DNA from: an uncultured Fodinibius sp.
GTDB taxonomy: Bacteria > Bacteroidota > Rhodothermia > Balneolales > Balneolaceae
Direction: 5' to 3'
DNA length: 64,000 bases
Assembly (NCBI GenBank): GCA_913057775.1
Contig: CAJXOG010000007.1
Coordinates: 1 to 64,000 of the forward strand
Both the position numbers and the translations under genes were made by a program. Shown piece by piece: positions 1 to 8,022 of the stretch; the stretch's first letter is position 1; every line of letters begins with the position of its first letter. The notes under the pieces are model-generated. The model worked only from the letters and a program-made list of their open reading frames with translations, did no database searches and had not been told where the DNA came from.

Positions 1-35
1 CAGAATAAAAATTTTAATAAACAGTAAAGACCATT

Positions 36-260
36 ATGGCTATAAATGTTAAACTGGATACCAGCGGACGACGCGGTAAAACGGTTACCATGATCACCAA
101 TATTCAACATAATCCACAGGTTATTGAGAAGCTTGAAAAACAGCTTAAGCAAAAATGTGGAGCTGGCGGAACCAGTTATGCTAAAACAATTGAAATCCAG
201 GGTGATCATTTGGATAAAGTGCGCACCTTTTTACAGGATGAGGGATATAATGTGAAGTAG
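36..260 (+). CDS. Minimal SUI1/eIF1-like translation initiation factor (YciH family)
   Basis: This 74-residue protein is essentially a bare SUI1 domain. The GRRGKTVTMI start, a glycine-rich KCGAGGT turn, and a C-terminal IEIQGDH...FLQDEGY segment match the eIF1/YciH core that binds the small ribosomal subunit and monitors start-codon selection. An in-frame TAA at 18-20 lies upstream, so the ATG at 36 gives the full protein and it is not truncated by the window edge. E. coli YciH is about 108 residues, so the N-terminal extension is missing here. A 59-residue ORF follows 46 bases downstream on the same strand. The fold is clear; whether it acts in bacterial initiation is not shown by sequence. 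Confidence 0.88.
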   Translation: MAINVKLDTSGRRGKTVTMITNIQHNPQVIEKLEKQLKQKCGAGGTSYAKTIEIQGDHLDKVRTFLQDEGYNVK

Positions 261-306
261 ATTGGCAGTTGAATAAATCAAATTCTTAAACCGTTAATCC
301 AGTATT

Positions 307-486
307 ATGAGCCTCAATATTTCAGAAGAAGAATACCAAGATATTTTAGAGCAAATTAAGGATGATGACAGTCTGGTAGGCATTGATGCCGGTAAAACCC
401 ATGTACTAATCCTCCAAAAGCTGCTACAGATTGAACGACGTCTCGAAGCTTTAGAAATGACTTTCTTTGAAGAAGAGGAAGAGTAA
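307..486 (+). CDS. Small acidic protein of unknown function (59 aa)
   Basis: This short ORF is absent from the supplied track because of its length. It runs from an ATG to a TAA and encodes MSLNISEEEY...FFEEEEE. The middle, HVLILQKLLQIERRLEALE, has a heptad-like leucine pattern suggesting one amphipathic or coiled-coil helix, and the ends are strongly acidic. It follows the SUI1 gene on the same strand and stops 2 bases before the convergent universal stress protein gene, so it fills the space neatly. I do not recognise a family. Confidence rests on codon pattern, tight fit and neighbour orientation. Confidence 0.6.
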   Translation: MSLNISEEEYQDILEQIKDDDSLVGIDAGKTHVLILQKLLQIERRLEALEMTFFEEEEE

Positions 487-488
487 CT

Positions 489-1406
489 TTAATCCTTATC
501 CAACAGGCTTTTTAGTAGTCCTATGTGTTCCTCTTTTTCTTTATAGATGAGCACCGGTACTCCAAAATGATACTCTGCGAGGCTATCGGCCAGCTCATCA
601 GTAAGTAAAGCAGCCGCTGACGTTTTGCTTTTTGCGCCGACCATAATCAAATCTGCCCGTGTTCGCAGGGTTAAATCATAGATCTGGTCGGCATCTTTCC
701 CATCCTCATTGACTGTAAAAACACAGTTGGGAATATCCGTTAAATCATACTTCTTCTTAAACTTCTCGAATTTTTTATTCAGATGATCATTCATGCGCTC
801 GGAGTATTTATCCGAAGGGATATAAGGGAAGAATTGTGCCGGATAATTATAGACATGCTGTACATGAAATTCCGCACCTACCGATTCCGACATTTTTTGG
901 GTCTTCTTCAGTGCCCTCGCAGAAGCTTTTGAAAAAGTTATGGGTACATGAATATTTTCAAGTTTATACTGGGAGTTTTCGGCTATAAAAAGCAGCGAGC
1001 AGTGAGCGTATTTCGTAATTTTTCGCGCCAAAACGCCCTCTCCTTCATATCCTGTTTTTTTGCCTAATACCAACAGATCCGGATCAAGCTCATTTAAACC
1101 AGATAATAATGTTTCTGTGGTACTTCCCTCCCTAATTATAATATTGACATCTGGGCCGTCCGCCTCAAAATGCTTATCCACTTTCTTCTGAAGTTCTCCG
1201 CGGATAATACTTTCGAGTGATTTCGAAGACTCAATTTCAGGAAACAGCTCACTAAGCTCTTCCGAAATCTCTTCATCCTCAATAACATGAATAAACGTAA
1301 GATGTTTAGGTTCATCAATACCGGATAGAAAATCCAAGTATCCCAATACCAGGTCATCCATATTCGTTAGGTCGAGGCCAACCATCCAATGATTAAAACT
1401 ATTCAT
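489..1406 (-). CDS. Tandem-domain universal stress protein (UspA family)
   Basis: The 305-residue cytoplasmic protein carries two Usp domains in tandem, about residues 1-145 and 150-300. The first ends with a DLLVLGKKTGYEGEG segment and the second with DLIMVGAKSKTSAAALL, both resembling the strand and nucleotide-binding glycine loop of the family. The second loop departs from the ATP-binding consensus G-2x-G-9x-G-S/T, so ATP binding is uncertain. It lies 22 bases downstream of a BCCT osmolyte carrier on the same strand and is probably co-transcribed with it. Usp proteins next to carriers often modulate transport or signal energy or osmotic state; that role is inferred from context. Confidence 0.87.
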   Translation of the reverse strand: MNSFNHWMVGLDLTNMDDLVLGYLDFLSGIDEPKHLTFIHVIEDEEISEELSELFPEIESSKSLESIIRGELQKKVDKHFEADGPDVNIIIREGSTTETLLSGLNELDPDLLVLGKKTGYEGEGVLARKITKYAHCSLLFIAENSQYKLENIHVPITFSKASARALKKTQKMSESVGAEFHVQHVYNYPAQFFPYIPSDKYSERMNDHLNKKFEKFKKKYDLTDIPNCVFTVNEDGKDADQIYDLTLRTRADLIMVGAKSKTSAAALLTDELADSLAEYHFGVPVLIYKEKEEHIGLLKSLLDKD

Positions 1407-1428
1407 AACCGGACACCTTTATACTATT

Positions 1429-3057
1429 TTATTCAGAAGTTTCTTCTTTTTGCTTGCGAATCAGTTTGGAGACCAACTCTTTATATGAGTTGCGCTCTTT
1501 TTTCTCCTTATGCTCAACTTTTCGCTGATATTCCTCGCTTAATCCCTTATATAAGCTGTAACACATCAACAGTAAGATAAACAGAAACGGAAGGCCTGTT
1601 GTAATCGAAGCCGTTTGTAAGGCATTCAGCCCTCCTCCAATAAGCAACACGGCTGCTACCGCTCCCTCAGTCTGTGCCCAAAATATGCGCTGACCAACGG
1701 GCGCATCCAGCTTACCGCCGCTTGTTAAGCTGTCAATAACCAGCGATCCCGAGTCTGATGACGTTACGAAAAAGCTCATTACCAAAATGATCGCAATAAT
1801 GGAAGTTATAAATCCTAATGGAAATTGCTCGAGCAATACAAAAAGTGCGGTTGCTACATTCTCTTCAACTGCAGTACCTATATTGCCAATACCCTGCATC
1901 TCCAGATTAATGGCCGTTCCACCGAATGCCGCAAGCCATAAGAAGGTAACAATGCTCGGGGCAATCAGTACTCCCAGCACAAACTCTTTTACTGTTCTTC
2001 CTTTGGATATTCGGGCGATAAACATGCCTACATAGGGTGACCAGGAAACCCACCACGCCCAATAGAAAACAGTCCAGCCGTTTTGCCACGTTGATCCCTC
2101 ATAAGATTCAGTCCAAAAACTGTAGCTGAGAATATTATTGGCGTAATGACCGATATTTTGTACAAAGGAATCCATAATATAGATGGTGGGACCTACAATC
2201 ATCATAAAAACCAAAAACAATACTGCAATGCGAATATTCAGCTCGCTGAGTACGCGTACTCCCTTATCAATTCCCAAAATGACGGAAAGCGTAGCTATCA
2301 TTGTAATCCCAATAATTAATCCAACCTGCAACCAGACTGTATCGGGGAAGGCAAAAAGGTGATTCAAGCCGGCACTCACCTGTTTTACACCAAGTCCGAG
2401 CGAGGTAGCCAAACCAAAGAGCGTAGCCAGTACGGCCAGGGTATCAATGATATCGCCGATCCAACCTTCAATTCGATCTCCCAGAACGGGATAAAAAACC
2501 GATCGAAATGAGAGCGGCAATCCCCGATTAAAAGCAAAAAAGGCTAATGAAAGAGCTACGATAGCATAGATGCCCCAGGCATGAAAACCCCAGTGCAAAT
2601 AGGTCAGGCTCATTGCCTGCCGTGCCGCTTCCACGGTTTCTCCCTCTGCCATAGGCGGACTTAAGAAATGATAAATGGGCTCGGCCACACTCCAGAACAT
2701 GATCCCAATTCCCATTCCGGCGCTAAAGAGCATGGCAAACCATGCCATCGTGCTAAATTCCGGTTTGGCATCAGCTCCACCTATGCGAATATCACCAAAA
2801 CGACTAAAAGCTATAGCAAGAGAAAAAATCAAAAAAGCATTTACAGAGAGGATAAAGAGCCATCCCATGTTGTTTGAAATATAACTCTGGACAGCCTCAA
2901 ATATCGTTTGGGCCTGCTCTCCCATCACCAGTGTCGTCGTAATCATTGTGAGAATAAGAATAACTGAGGGCCAGAAAACAGGCTTATGGATGTTGAAATA
3001 TTTTTTTATCCCCTGCGGTTCGGGTTGCTCTTCGGTCTCTTGTGATCGTAAGCTCAT
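1429..3057 (-). CDS. BCCT family betaine/carnitine/choline transporter
   Basis: This is an inner-membrane secondary carrier of about 542 residues with some twelve hydrophobic segments. Family signatures are visible: GIMFWSVAEPIYH in the first third and the tryptophan-rich FYWAWWVSWSPYVGMFIAR stretch that lines the substrate cage. BCCT carriers take up glycine betaine, choline, carnitine or related solutes with Na+ or H+. The ORF track begins at a TTG at 3063; the ATG at 3057 (MSLRSQETEE) is the more likely start. The C-terminal tail is highly charged and cytoplasmic, as in osmosensing members. A universal stress protein follows 22 bases downstream. The substrate cannot be fixed from sequence alone, but a compatible solute fits a halophile. 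Confidence 0.93.
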   Translation of the reverse strand: MSLRSQETEEQPEPQGIKKYFNIHKPVFWPSVILILTMITTTLVMGEQAQTIFEAVQSYISNNMGWLFILSVNAFLIFSLAIAFSRFGDIRIGGADAKPEFSTMAWFAMLFSAGMGIGIMFWSVAEPIYHFLSPPMAEGETVEAARQAMSLTYLHWGFHAWGIYAIVALSLAFFAFNRGLPLSFRSVFYPVLGDRIEGWIGDIIDTLAVLATLFGLATSLGLGVKQVSAGLNHLFAFPDTVWLQVGLIIGITMIATLSVILGIDKGVRVLSELNIRIAVLFLVFMMIVGPTIYIMDSFVQNIGHYANNILSYSFWTESYEGSTWQNGWTVFYWAWWVSWSPYVGMFIARISKGRTVKEFVLGVLIAPSIVTFLWLAAFGGTAINLEMQGIGNIGTAVEENVATALFVLLEQFPLGFITSIIAIILVMSFFVTSSDSGSLVIDSLTSGGKLDAPVGQRIFWAQTEGAVAAVLLIGGGLNALQTASITTGLPFLFILLLMCYSLYKGLSEEYQRKVEHKEKKERNSYKELVSKLIRKQKEETSE

Positions 3058-3170
3058 TAACAATACTTTTAATTAAGCATTATCAAATCCAAAAAAGCGG
3101 GACTACTCTATTAAATCTGAATAAAAGATAAAACGTTCAGTGTTAAACAAACCAATTAGCTGACGACTAC

Positions 3171-3205
3171 CAATAAAAAAGGGATATGGAACAAACCATA
3201 TCCCT
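3171..3205 (-). terminator. Intrinsic terminator of the nei-DinB-metallopeptidase operon
   Basis: A perfect 10-bp stem, AGGGATATGG with CCATATCCCT, closes on a 6-base loop. Read on the minus strand it is followed by TTTTTATTGG. It lies 22 bases past the stop of the metallopeptidase-like gene, the last gene of that minus-strand operon. Confidence 0.85.
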
Positions 3206-3227
3206 AAAGAATAGAACAGAACCTTAA

Positions 3228-3722
3228 TTACAGATTTACTTTGCTTTCCCGTTTGGGATCTAAATCGTAAAGCGATGATACCGTTGCCTGCACAGTTTTA
3301 TACCAGTCGTTGCCGTACTTGTCATTAATCTCATAAAAGTCAGAAAAGTCGGGCTTGCGAACCTTCATCTTCCACTCCTGGTTTTTGGCTTTGTATACCG
3401 GATCAACATGCAAGAGCTGATGGAATACCACCATCTCGCGAGTCTTCTGATCAAGCATATCCCACATTTCACCGGAAATTTCGATGAGGTAGTTATGTCC
3501 GGAGTAATACTCTACTTCACGGGACGCTTTTTTACACTTGGCGGCTTTGTATTTCGAAAGATTTGGATACACCAAAAAGTAGCCGATTGAAGCAGGACCA
3601 AAATCAAGGCTTTCTCGCTCTATTACCGTTTCTGCAATTTTCGCTATCTCAGGAGATTCCATTAGTTGTTTGTTGCTGTGGGCAACAGTATCTCCGGGTT
3701 TCAAAAAATCATTGTCTTTCAT
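3228..3722 (-). CDS. Putative phage-metallopeptidase-like protein with degenerate zinc motif
   Basis: The 164-residue protein resembles the putative phage metallopeptidase family (PhageMetallopep). It has an N-terminal segment, a central YLIEISGEMWDML strand-helix, then the helix MVVFHQLLHVDP, and then a KPDFSDFYEINDKYGNDW segment matching the family's HDxxEFxxxxxxYGxW block. Family members have HELxH with a catalytic glutamate. Here the motif is HQLLH, and the later histidine of the HD pair is proline. Zinc catalysis therefore looks lost or altered. It is the last gene of the nei-DinB operon, 78 bases after the DinB-like gene, and a terminator follows. No phage genes surround it. The family call is from recall, not a search. 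Confidence 0.68.
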   Translation of the reverse strand: MKDNDFLKPGDTVAHSNKQLMESPEIAKIAETVIERESLDFGPASIGYFLVYPNLSKYKAAKCKKASREVEYYSGHNYLIEISGEMWDMLDQKTREMVVFHQLLHVDPVYKAKNQEWKMKVRKPDFSDFYEINDKYGNDWYKTVQATVSSLYDLDPKRESKVNL

Positions 3723-3800
3723 GGACGCACATCTTCTATTTAAAATTCAGAATTTCGTGGTGACCAAAGGTATGATTCTAAGGGATTCTTTTCATCCATT

Positions 3801-4244
3801 TTAAGACATAATTCGTCGCAGATAATTAATCTGTCCTAGATGATAATTAAGGTGTCCATATAAGTGGATCAAAAAGCCTCTTGTTGTTGCTTCAAAAGGA
3901 ACTTCCATCGGGTAGTCAGCATCAATTTCTCCATCCTCAAGGTCATCATGAATTTTAGTCAACATACGCTTTAAATCTTGTATATCTGAGATAAGATCTT
4001 CTTTTGGGATAGGTTCATTCTTAAATTCACGTTCTCTATCCCTTTCAAATCCCGTATCTCCAAGACCTTCACCAACAAAGTGATTTATATTACCAATCAA
4101 ATGTTGTGTCAACACGCCAATGCTGTTGGTTATCCCTTCGGGTACTTCCCAAAGCATTTCTTCAGACGTCTCCTCAATATTTTCAATGAGACGATTTAAA
4201 TCACGCTGAAAGAGAACATTAAGATCTTGTTGGAACGAACTCAT
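3801..4244 (-). CDS. DinB-like four-helix protein (DUF1572 type)
   Basis: This 147-residue helical protein has the spacing of the DinB/YfiT metal-binding fold. A histidine sits in helix 2 (TQHLIGNINHFVGEG), and a C-terminal cluster HLYGHLNYHLGQINYLRR supplies further histidines. DUF1572 members end in just this HLxYHxGQI pattern. The superfamily includes thiol-dependent transferases (bacillithiol- or mycothiol-type), but many members have no known reaction, and the substrate cannot be read here. It is the middle gene of a three-gene minus-strand operon, 27 bases after nei, which may link it to damage or stress responses. That link is inference. Confidence 0.85.
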   Translation of the reverse strand: MSSFQQDLNVLFQRDLNRLIENIEETSEEMLWEVPEGITNSIGVLTQHLIGNINHFVGEGLGDTGFERDREREFKNEPIPKEDLISDIQDLKRMLTKIHDDLEDGEIDADYPMEVPFEATTRGFLIHLYGHLNYHLGQINYLRRIMS

Positions 4245-4271
4245 AGTTTCGGAATGCTTTTGTTTTAAAGT

Positions 4272-5096
4272 TTAGTCCTCCAATTGACAATTGGGACAAA
4301 AATAGGTTTTTCGCCCACCATTTTTCTCCTCCTCTATTATTGATCCGCATTTATGGCATCGATCATCCGTTCGCTTATAGACAAAGTGCCGATAATCGCT
4401 TCGCGGAGCATTCTCACGTTTAAGGGCTTCAACAATTTCAGGATCATTGGTTATTCCCTCCGTTTCGTACGACCGCGTGGTAAGCTTAAACGTTGCCTCG
4501 GCAAGTGCTTCCTTTTGTTCTTCTGTATATGCCCGTAATTTATTTCGGGGATTCACTTTGGCATAAAACATGATTTCACTTCGCAGATAATTGCCAATTC
4601 CACTCACAAATCCCTGATCCAGCAGTAACGTCGTCAGCTTTCTATTTTTGAATTCATCGGACTGATACTGCCTCAAAACGTCCTCATATGTAGTATTGGG
4701 ATGCAGCACATCGGGACCCAGTTTCTTAATATACGAATGCTGGTCTACCTCTTCCCTGTCCAACACCTCAATGTCGGATGCCGAATAAAGATAGGCCGAC
4801 TTTTCACCGTTGTGGATAGCTACGCGCAACGATCGATTGGTATCGGGCTGCTCACCGGAATCGCTCACCATCCATTTTCCATACAACTGGTTGTGGCTGT
4901 ACATAACTTTATTGTTATCGAAGAAAGTAAGCAAAGCTTTACCCCGAGCCTCCACATTTTCAACAGATTTTCCTTTAAGCTTTGCTTCGTAATCCTTTAA
5001 TTCATCAAAGGCAAAATAAAGATCTTCTATGGGTCGATTTTTAAGGGCATTTGTTAACGAATCAGCAGTTCTCCAAATTTCAGGTCCTTCTGGCAT
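4272..5096 (-). CDS. nei: Endonuclease VIII (Fpg/Nei DNA glycosylase)
   Basis: This enzyme removes oxidised pyrimidines from DNA and nicks the strand by beta,delta-elimination. The 274-residue protein starts MPEGPEIWRT, giving the catalytic Pro2 and Glu3. It has ARGKALLTFF with the conserved Lys53 and YSHNQLYGKW, both very close to E. coli Nei. The C-terminus carries the FPG zinc finger, CHKCG...CPNC, with DYRHFVYKR before it. The start is fixed because Pro2 must follow the initiator methionine. It is the first gene of a minus-strand operon with the DinB-like and metallopeptidase-like genes, and its promoter faces the divergent membrane protein gene at 5166. Confidence 0.96.
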   Translation of the reverse strand: MPEGPEIWRTADSLTNALKNRPIEDLYFAFDELKDYEAKLKGKSVENVEARGKALLTFFDNNKVMYSHNQLYGKWMVSDSGEQPDTNRSLRVAIHNGEKSAYLYSASDIEVLDREEVDQHSYIKKLGPDVLHPNTTYEDVLRQYQSDEFKNRKLTTLLLDQGFVSGIGNYLRSEIMFYAKVNPRNKLRAYTEEQKEALAEATFKLTTRSYETEGITNDPEIVEALKRENAPRSDYRHFVYKRTDDRCHKCGSIIEEEKNGGRKTYFCPNCQLED

Positions 5097-5165
5097 AAAG
5101 AGTATTTTTATCTGTTTAAATTTTCATTGATCTTACAACATTAAGCTTCAAATCGTTCGCATACT

Positions 5166-5570
5166 ATGGTCAGAACCATGATCGCCATCGCGGCAGGATA
5201 TTTCTCCATTGCTGCGCTTAACAGCTTCATTCATGTTATTACCTCTATCTATTTCAGGGCAGATATAACGCTCACTGGCATCAGTCATTTGCCGTCCAAT
5301 TCATGGATCATCGGTATAACATTCTTGCAATTTGCATTCGGACTGTTTGGAGGATTACTTGCCACCACCGTCGCAAAAAATGCCTCGAAAGTAATCCTGG
5401 GATTTATTTTAACAATGGTAGCAGTATCACTGATTAACTACTCCGTAATGGCCGAGAATGAACCCCTCTGGTATCTAATCACAGCACCTTCACTAACCAT
5501 TGGCGGCATATATATGGGATACCGACTCCAAACGCAAGAATCAAATACAACGGGCAATGAAGAAAAGTAA
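5166..5570 (+). CDS. Four-helix membrane protein of unknown function
   Basis: The 134-residue protein has four hydrophobic segments, at about residues 4-28, 44-68, 76-93 and 102-121, and a short polar tail ending NTTGNEEK. I recognise no named family. The start MVRTMIAIAAG has a second possible methionine at position 5. It is divergent from nei and its last 14 bases overlap the start of the sialidase-fold lipoprotein gene (ATG at 5557). The two are therefore probably translationally coupled. It may be a small inner-membrane partner, but the sequence shows no catalytic or binding motif. Confidence 0.75.
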   Translation: MVRTMIAIAAGYFSIAALNSFIHVITSIYFRADITLTGISHLPSNSWIIGITFLQFAFGLFGGLLATTVAKNASKVILGFILTMVAVSLINYSVMAENEPLWYLITAPSLTIGGIYMGYRLQTQESNTTGNEEK

Positions 5571-6774
5571 ACTTATTTTTGTATTAGTGCTCGCAGTAGT
5601 TTTAATGGGATGTAAGACAAGCCCGGAAACCTCCATGGAGTTTTCAAATCCAGCATCACAAAACAGTGTTTATCCCAATCTGTATAGTACCGGTGAACAA
5701 CTATACATGAGCTGGATAACGAAAAATGACAAGGAAACGGAAATCCATTCCCTCAATTACGCATCGTATTCCAATGACACTTGGTCCTCTACAAAAACCG
5801 TCGCCACTGATTCAACCTGGTTTGTAAACTGGGCCGATTTTCCTTCCATCATTGCCGATAAAAATGGACCTCTCGCAGCACATTGGTTAAATAAAAAGCC
5901 GGGCGGACCCTATGCTTATGATGTGAACATTTCAACGATTAACAAGTCAGGAAACTGGAGTCAAGCTTTGGTGCCCCATAACGACGAAACGCCCACCGAA
6001 CACGGATTCGTATCAATGATTCCTTGGGATAATGAGACATTTTTGGCCGTTTGGCTTGATGGACGTCGAACGGATGGACGTTCTGATGAAGACTATTATA
6101 AACTCGACTATGCAATGACATTGCGCGGAGCGATAATCAGCAGAGAGGGAGCGATAAAGCAGCGGTTTCTAATAGACGAAGCGGTTTGCGACTGTTGCCC
6201 AACTTCTCTTGTAAAAACATCCGGCGGAGCTGTGGTAGCCTATCGGGATCGTACCGATAATGAAATCCGTGATATTTACACCAGTCGATATAACGGGGAG
6301 AAATGGAGTAATCCCGAAGCTATTTATCAGGATGGGTGGAAGATAGGTGCTTGTCCGGTAAACGGGCCAAAACTGGCGGCGCACGATTCATTAGTATCGA
6401 TTGCTTGGCATACCGGCGCACATGATAATCCAACTGCTAAGTATGCTTATTCTGTGGATAACGGAACCACATTCAGCAAGCCGGTCACACTTAACGACAG
6501 TACTTCGTTGGGCCGCGTTGATGCCGAAATATACAAGGGCATTTCATACTTGTCGTGGATAGAAAAAGGAAATAACCAAGCGATGTTAAAGATGGCTTCA
6601 TTTGATGGGGATAAACGAATTAATCAATCTAAAACTGTTGCAACGCTCAATGAATCCCGAAAAACAGGGTTCCCACAAATGGAGGCTATTAACGGACAAT
6701 TAATTTTTGCGTGGACACAACCTGATAGTACAGGAACAAAGGTAATCACAAAGAAAATACCCCTTAATCCTTAG
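5557..6774 (+). CDS. Sialidase-fold (beta-propeller) lipoprotein with CDCCPT motif
   Basis: The predicted protein is 405 residues with a lipoprotein signal peptide, MKKSKLIFVLVLAVVLMGC. The ORF track extends to an ATG at 5500, but the lipobox fixes the start at 5557. The body has repeated beta-propeller blades with sialidase-type (BNR-like) strands. It includes an AVWLDGRRTDGR segment, the unusual cysteine cluster VCDCCPTS, AYRDRTDNEIRDI, and a GWKIGACPVNGPK loop. These elements recur in a conserved group annotated as exo-alpha-sialidase, although sialidase activity has not been established for that group as far as I know. The CDCC/CPVNGP cysteines could form disulfides or bind metal. It overlaps the preceding membrane protein gene by 14 bases and overlaps the convergent PlsC stop by 4. 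Confidence 0.82.
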   Translation: MKKSKLIFVLVLAVVLMGCKTSPETSMEFSNPASQNSVYPNLYSTGEQLYMSWITKNDKETEIHSLNYASYSNDTWSSTKTVATDSTWFVNWADFPSIIADKNGPLAAHWLNKKPGGPYAYDVNISTINKSGNWSQALVPHNDETPTEHGFVSMIPWDNETFLAVWLDGRRTDGRSDEDYYKLDYAMTLRGAIISREGAIKQRFLIDEAVCDCCPTSLVKTSGGAVVAYRDRTDNEIRDIYTSRYNGEKWSNPEAIYQDGWKIGACPVNGPKLAAHDSLVSIAWHTGAHDNPTAKYAYSVDNGTTFSKPVTLNDSTSLGRVDAEIYKGISYLSWIEKGNNQAMLKMASFDGDKRINQSKTVATLNESRKTGFPQMEAINGQLIFAWTQPDSTGTKVITKKIPLNP

Positions 6775-7529
6775 GACAAGTTATCAATTTTTTCCGGCTC
6801 TTGATTTCGCCACTCTGATAACTGATCCAATATATCCTGCCTAACCTGTTTAGTAAGCTTCCGAATGTCAGACTTGTCCATCCCCTTTGTTGATATCGGA
6901 TCAAGAATCTTCAGTTTAATGTGTTTAGCCACCCCGAATTTCCAGCTGCGTTTGGGCAGCGTATTTTGAGTTCCATCGATAACCATCGGTAAAATGGGTA
7001 TTTTTTCTCGGATGGCAAGATCAAAAGCGCCGGCCTTAAAGCGATTTAATTTACCATTTCGCGATCGGGTTCCTTCCGGGAAAAACATCACAGAACAGTT
7101 GTTATCAAGATAATACCTTGCTTGTTGAAAAGTCTGTTCCCTGCGGTCAGGAGCCTTTCGATCTACTTCAATATCCCCTGCCAGTTTCATCATCCATCCC
7201 ATTACCGGCGTATTAAAGAGTTCTTTTTTAGCCACCCATTTCATCTCCCATGGGAGATTCGAAATCAAGGGAATATCGGCCTGAGACAAGTGGTTGCAGA
7301 CCATGACATAAGGCCTTCGATCATCGATCTTTTCATTTCCTGTGATAGTGATTTGCCAGTTGGGATTTATCTTGGAGATATACTTCCCGAGATTGCGAAA
7401 TAGTTTTCCTGTGCGGTACCGAGCCGGATCGCGGTCAAAAAGGCGAACAATCACCAGCATGGGCAACCATATCAGAACGAGTATTACGATCCCTATCCAA
7501 ATTGCAAGTGATTTAACAGTCGATGACAT
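6771..7529 (-). CDS. plsC: 1-acyl-sn-glycerol-3-phosphate acyltransferase
   Basis: PlsC transfers a second acyl chain to lysophosphatidic acid, giving phosphatidic acid for membrane lipid synthesis. The 252-residue protein begins with a hydrophobic helix (about residues 8-28). It then shows the acyltransferase block I HX4D (NHLSQADIP) and block III FPEGTRS, with a following FKAGAFDLA block. Length fits the family. It is the third gene of a minus-strand run (DEAD helicase, lipoprotein, plsC) with a 43-base gap before it. Its stop codon overlaps that of the convergent sialidase-fold gene. The exact acyl acceptor could differ, since several PlsC paralogues act on other lysolipids. Confidence 0.91.
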   Translation of the reverse strand: MSSTVKSLAIWIGIVILVLIWLPMLVIVRLFDRDPARYRTGKLFRNLGKYISKINPNWQITITGNEKIDDRRPYVMVCNHLSQADIPLISNLPWEMKWVAKKELFNTPVMGWMMKLAGDIEVDRKAPDRREQTFQQARYYLDNNCSVMFFPEGTRSRNGKLNRFKAGAFDLAIREKIPILPMVIDGTQNTLPKRSWKFGVAKHIKLKILDPISTKGMDKSDIRKLTKQVRQDILDQLSEWRNQEPEKIDNLS

Positions 7530-7572
7530 AGAAATTGTTTCTTTCCATAATTACATGACCTTATAGAATATT

Positions 7573-8016
7573 CTATTCTTTAAATGGCTGGCTTTCGAGT
7601 GCTATTCGTTCGGGAATTTTCCATTTCAGCAGAGGATTATCAGTTTTCAACTGGTAGTGACCGGAACTGCCGTCGAGCATATAAATTTCTATCCTTTCAG
7701 CATTTGCAAGCAACGGCAAAGCTACATAAAAATCGATCTCCGGATTGGCATTGTTCCGTGCGGAGAGTTCTATCCGCTCAAAATTAATCTCTTGCAGTAC
7801 ATTACCCTCTTTATCAAAAATATGCAATTGATATCGGCCCTGTTGCTGCGACTTCGCAAAGGAATTTTCTCGCATCTGATAATCAACTACATGCAACCGA
7901 CCATTTCTTTCTCCCAAAGCCAACGACAGCGTTTGGGATGAAGGGTTTTTATCATCTGAACATCCCAAAAGTAACAAAAGGGATACAATCGCAAGGAAAC
8001 GCAGTGGCGGCTTCAT
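7573..8016 (-). CDS. Lipoprotein of unknown function
   Basis: The 147-residue protein has a clear lipoprotein signal, MKPPLRFLAIVSLLLLLGC, with the lipidated cysteine at about residue 19. The mature part appears to be a small beta-rich domain with strands such as GRYQLHIFDKEG and IEIYMLDGSSGHYQL, and I recognise no family. It lies 6 bases after the DEAD helicase gene and 43 bases before plsC, all on the minus strand, so the three are probably one transcript. Location at the cell envelope is predicted from the signal only. Confidence 0.75.
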   Translation of the reverse strand: MKPPLRFLAIVSLLLLLGCSDDKNPSSQTLSLALGERNGRLHVVDYQMRENSFAKSQQQGRYQLHIFDKEGNVLQEINFERIELSARNNANPEIDFYVALPLLANAERIEIYMLDGSSGHYQLKTDNPLLKWKIPERIALESQPFKE

Positions 8017-8022
8017 ATCTCC

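Noticed and set aside
3228-3722. Prophage remnant suggested by the phage-metallopeptidase-like gene
   Set aside because: Neighbours are chromosomal repair and transport genes, with no integrase, tail or capsid gene and no flanking repeats.
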